Positions 21,433 through 23,656 of a stretch of 23,656 bases of DNA are shown here, piece after piece. Each line of letters begins with the position of its first letter. Position 1 is the first letter of the stretch. A model generated the notes under the pieces. That model saw only the letters and a program-made list of their open reading frames with translations, was not told where the DNA came from and did no database searches. The translations under genes were made by a program, and so were the position numbers. The DNA is from JAMIFN01 sp035906235 (GTDB lineage Bacteria > Pseudomonadota > Gammaproteobacteria > Burkholderiales > Burkholderiaceae_C): contig JAMIFN010000096.1 of assembly GCA_035906235.1 (NCBI GenBank), forward strand, positions 1 to 23,656, in the 5' to 3' direction.

Positions 21433-21588
21433 ACCTAAATCTCCGCTGGCGCGGAATGATGACTACTTTGATGCACACCTCACACCTTTAAGAATTCCAA
21501 AGCCAAATCGCCTATTTAGGCCGCAAAACCTGCCTGAGCAGCTATTAAATTTATAACATCTGTCAATCACTGCAACCTGGAGACCAGC
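21433..21588. other. Rest of the acs intergenic region
   Basis: The gap between the two acs genes is about 329 bases. Besides the 3'-flank repeat, the REPIN-like element and the dispersed repeat, no gene was found in it. Confidence 0.6.
21513..21557 (+). repeat. Dispersed intergenic repeat, copy 4
   Basis: TTTAGGCCGCAAAACCTGCC followed by TGAGCAGCTATTAAATTTATAAC. It lies about 32 bases upstream of the second acs gene, the same relative place as copy 3 before the first. Confidence 0.8.
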
Positions 21589-23577
21589 ATGAGTAATTTA
21601 ACCAGCCTGAGCCAAGAAAACCGCCTCTACCCACCCAAACCCGATCTGGCGCAACACGCAGCCATACCCAGCATGGCCGCTTATGCAAGCCTGTGCCAGC
21701 AGGCGCGCGAGCAGCCCGAGCAGTTTTGGGAAGAGCACGCCATCAATTCGCTGCATTGGAAAAAGCCCTTTACCCAGGTGCTCGATGAATCCAACGCGCC
21801 GCACTACCGCTGGTTTGCCGATGGCTATTTGAACGCCAGCTACAACTGCCTAGACCGCCATGTCGAGGCCGGCAATGGCGCGCGCACGGCGATTATTTTT
21901 GAAGGCGATGACGGCCTGTCGCGCGAATACAGCTACGAAGTGCTGCTGCGCCATGTCTGCCGCTTTGCCAACGCGCTCAAACGCCGAGGCGTGCAAAAAG
22001 GCGATCGCGTCATGATCTATCTGCCCATGGGGGTGGAGTGCGTGATAGCCATGCAAGCCTGCGCCCGCATAGGGGCGATTCACTCGGTGGTGTTTGCGGG
22101 CTTTAGCGCCAAATCCTTACACGAGCGCATGGTGGATACGGGTGCAGTCGCCATCGTGGCCTGTGATGGGCAGGTGCGCGGCGGCAAAGTGCTGCCGATT
22201 AAAACCCTGGTCGATGAAGCGCTGGAACTAGGCGCTTGCGAGGCCGTGCACAGCGTTATCGTGTTTCAGCGCACAGGCGGCAAAGTGCCCATGCAAGCGG
22301 GGCGCGACCTGACTTGGGGGCAGGCCACCCACGGCCAGCCCAGCACTTGCGAGCCCGTATGGGTCAGCGCCGAGCACCCGCTTTTCATCCTCTACACCTC
22401 AGGCTCCACCGGCAAACCCAAAGGCATCGTGCACGCTACGGGCGGCTATTTGCTCTGGGCGACGCTGAATATGCGCTGGACCTTTGACCTAGACCCCATT
22501 GCCAAGCCCGACGATGTGCTGTTTTCCAGCGCCGATTTAGGCTGGATCACGGGGCACACCTACACCGCTTACGGCGCGCTCAGCGCGGGCGCGACGCAGC
22601 TGATTTTTGAAGGCATACCCACCTACCCGCACGCCGGGCGCTTCTGGCAAATGATCGAGCGCCACCGCGTCACCGTTTTCGCCACCGCGCCCACGGCGAT
22701 TCGCGCCCTGATTAAAGCCAATAGCGCCGAGCCTGCGACCCACCCCAGCCAATATGACCTCTCCAGCCTGCGCATCTTGGCGACGGCGGGCGAGCCCATT
22801 AACCCCGAGGCCTGGGTGTGGTATTACGAACAAGTGGGACAAACGCGCTGCCCCATCCTCGACACCTTCTGGCAAACCGAAAGCGGCGGGCAATTGCTCG
22901 CGCCCATGCCGGGCGCCACGCCCTTGGTGCCAGGCTCTTGCACCTTGCCCATGCCGGGCGTGCAAATGGCGGTGGTCGATGATGCGGGACAAGAAGTGCC
23001 GCATGGCACGGGCGGCAACCTTGTCATGCTGCGCCCCATCCCTTCGCTGACACGCACCATCTGGGGCGATAAAGAGCGCTACCAAAAATCCTATTTCCCC
23101 GAAGAGCTGCGCGGTGCATATTTGGCTGGCGACGCGGCTGTGCGCGATGCCAAAACGGGCTACTTCACCATCATGGGGCGGGTCGATGATGTGATTAATG
23201 TCAGCGGCCACCGCATGGGCACGATGGAGATTGAGTCAGCCCTGGTGGCGCACCCCGATGTGGCCGAGGCCGCCGTGGTGGGCAAACCCGACGATGTCAC
23301 GGGCGAAGCCATCTGCGCCTTTGTGGTGCTGAAAAGCACCCGTCCGGTGGACCCCACCGCCGCTGCCGCCACGATGGAGACTTTACGCGCTTGGGTTGCG
23401 CAGCAAATCGGCCCCATAGCCAAGCCCAAAGACATTCGCTTTGGCGACAACCTACCCAAAACCCGCAGCGGCAAAATCATGCGCCGCCTGCTGCGCCAGC
23501 TCGCCCGTGGCGAGGCCATTACGCAGGATGTTTCTACGCTAGAAAACCCCGCCATATTGGAGCAGCTGCAAGGCTGA
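21589..23577 (+). CDS. Acetyl-CoA-synthetase-like acyl-CoA synthetase (second tandem paralogue, altered acyl pocket)
   Basis: 662 aa AMP-forming acyl-CoA synthetase, closely similar to the upstream acs along its whole length, most of all in about the first 110 and the last 130 residues. It keeps the Y-T-S-G-S-T-G-K-P-K-G loop, S-G-H-R-M-G-T-M-E-I-E-S-A-L and K629 in T-R-S-G-K-I-M-R-R, so it should be active. The acyl pocket differs: I320 replaces Val (G-W-I-T-G-H-T-Y), A400 replaces Val (A-T-A-G-E-P instead of G-S-V-G-E-P), and T-E-S-G-G replaces T-E-T-G-G; W428 is kept. Ala at that Val position is seen in propionyl-CoA synthetases, and replacing this Val by Ala in an archaeal Acs is reported to favour propionate, so a larger or different acid is a reasonable guess. 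CTGGAG lies about 6 bases before the ATG. Confidence 0.88.
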   Translation: MSNLTSLSQENRLYPPKPDLAQHAAIPSMAAYASLCQQAREQPEQFWEEHAINSLHWKKPFTQVLDESNAPHYRWFADGYLNASYNCLDRHVEAGNGARTAIIFEGDDGLSREYSYEVLLRHVCRFANALKRRGVQKGDRVMIYLPMGVECVIAMQACARIGAIHSVVFAGFSAKSLHERMVDTGAVAIVACDGQVRGGKVLPIKTLVDEALELGACEAVHSVIVFQRTGGKVPMQAGRDLTWGQATHGQPSTCEPVWVSAEHPLFILYTSGSTGKPKGIVHATGGYLLWATLNMRWTFDLDPIAKPDDVLFSSADLGWITGHTYTAYGALSAGATQLIFEGIPTYPHAGRFWQMIERHRVTVFATAPTAIRALIKANSAEPATHPSQYDLSSLRILATAGEPINPEAWVWYYEQVGQTRCPILDTFWQTESGGQLLAPMPGATPLVPGSCTLPMPGVQMAVVDDAGQEVPHGTGGNLVMLRPIPSLTRTIWGDKERYQKSYFPEELRGAYLAGDAAVRDAKTGYFTIMGRVDDVINVSGHRMGTMEIESALVAHPDVAEAAVVGKPDDVTGEAICAFVVLKSTRPVDPTAAAATMETLRAWVAQQIGPIAKPKDIRFGDNLPKTRSGKIMRRLLRQLARGEAITQDVSTLENPAILEQLQG

Positions 23578-23591
23578 GGCGTTTCTGGCGG

Positions 23592-23614
23592 GGTTTCGGC
23601 GTAGGCTAACTTTT
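23592..23614 (+). repeat. 3'-flank repeat of the acs duplication, copy B
   Basis: Matches the segment at 21293-21316 downstream of the first acs gene (shared GGCTAACTTTT and preceding TTTCGGCG). Confidence 0.55.
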
Positions 23615-23627
23615 CGCAGAAAAGTTA
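23607..23627 (+). terminator. Perfect hairpin after the second acs gene
   Basis: TAACTTTTC (23607-23615), 3-base loop, GAAAAGTTA (23619-23627): a perfect 9-bp but AT-rich stem 30 bases after the stop codon. No U-tract follows, so it is a candidate terminator or 3'-end structure only. Confidence 0.4.
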
Positions 23628-23656
23628 AGCGCAGCGGCCGTCGTCAAAACCCCTCT

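Noticed and set aside
22537..23211. 224-residue open frame antisense to the second acs gene
   Set aside because: A matching antisense frame also appears under the first acs gene, as expected from codon bias of a GC-rich gene; no domain or start signals.

Overview
The window is typical Gram-negative envelope and housekeeping DNA. It most likely comes from a betaproteobacterium of the order Burkholderiales, probably Comamonadaceae-like. That placement rests on the gene repertoire (TamB, PrmB, TolB, Pal, CNNM/CorC, DedA, NadB, DUF1415, Acs), a moderately GC-rich coding style and many short dispersed intergenic repeats. It is inferred from gene content and style and was not tested by alignment. 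No rRNA, tRNA, CRISPR, integrase or transposase was seen.

Layout. (1) 1-6807, plus strand: the 3' part of tamB (cut by the left edge), prmB, tolB and pal, all concerned with outer-membrane assembly and integrity or ribosome modification. pal is followed by a strong hairpin and a canonical intrinsic terminator. (2) 6950-11016, plus strand: a tightly overlapping three-gene module made of a large polytopic GT-C-like glycosyltransferase, a GtrA-type flippase and a GtrB/ArnC-type polyprenyl-phosphate glycosyltransferase, then a secreted DUF1566 protein. Parts of this block look AT-richer than the flanks. (3) 11081-13079: divergent CNNM/CorC transporter (minus) and DedA membrane protein (plus). (4) 13122-18427, minus strand: nadB, then a secreted SGNH esterase with Ape1-like layout, then an acyltransferase-3/SGNH fusion with a long Pro/Ser/Thr-rich linker, closely spaced as one probable operon. 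(5) 18603-23577, plus strand: a DUF1415 gene and two tandem acetyl-CoA-synthetase paralogues.

How the genes fit together. The Gtr-like module would charge undecaprenyl phosphate with a sugar (GtrB-like), flip it (GtrA-like) and transfer it to a periplasmic-side acceptor (GT-C protein). The nearby acyltransferase-SGNH protein and the SGNH esterase would add and remove acyl groups on an envelope glycan, and DedA-family proteins are linked to undecaprenyl-phosphate recycling. Regions 2-4 therefore read as a loose envelope-glycan decoration neighbourhood, which is inference from families and proximity.

Most notable: the GtrA/GtrB pair with an unusual large GT-C partner; the paired acyltransferase and esterase genes; the tandem acs duplication in which the second copy has the acyl-pocket Val replaced by Ala; five copies of a short intergenic repeat with the core AAAACCTGCCTGA, one of them degenerate; and a REPIN-like inverted pair between the two acs genes.
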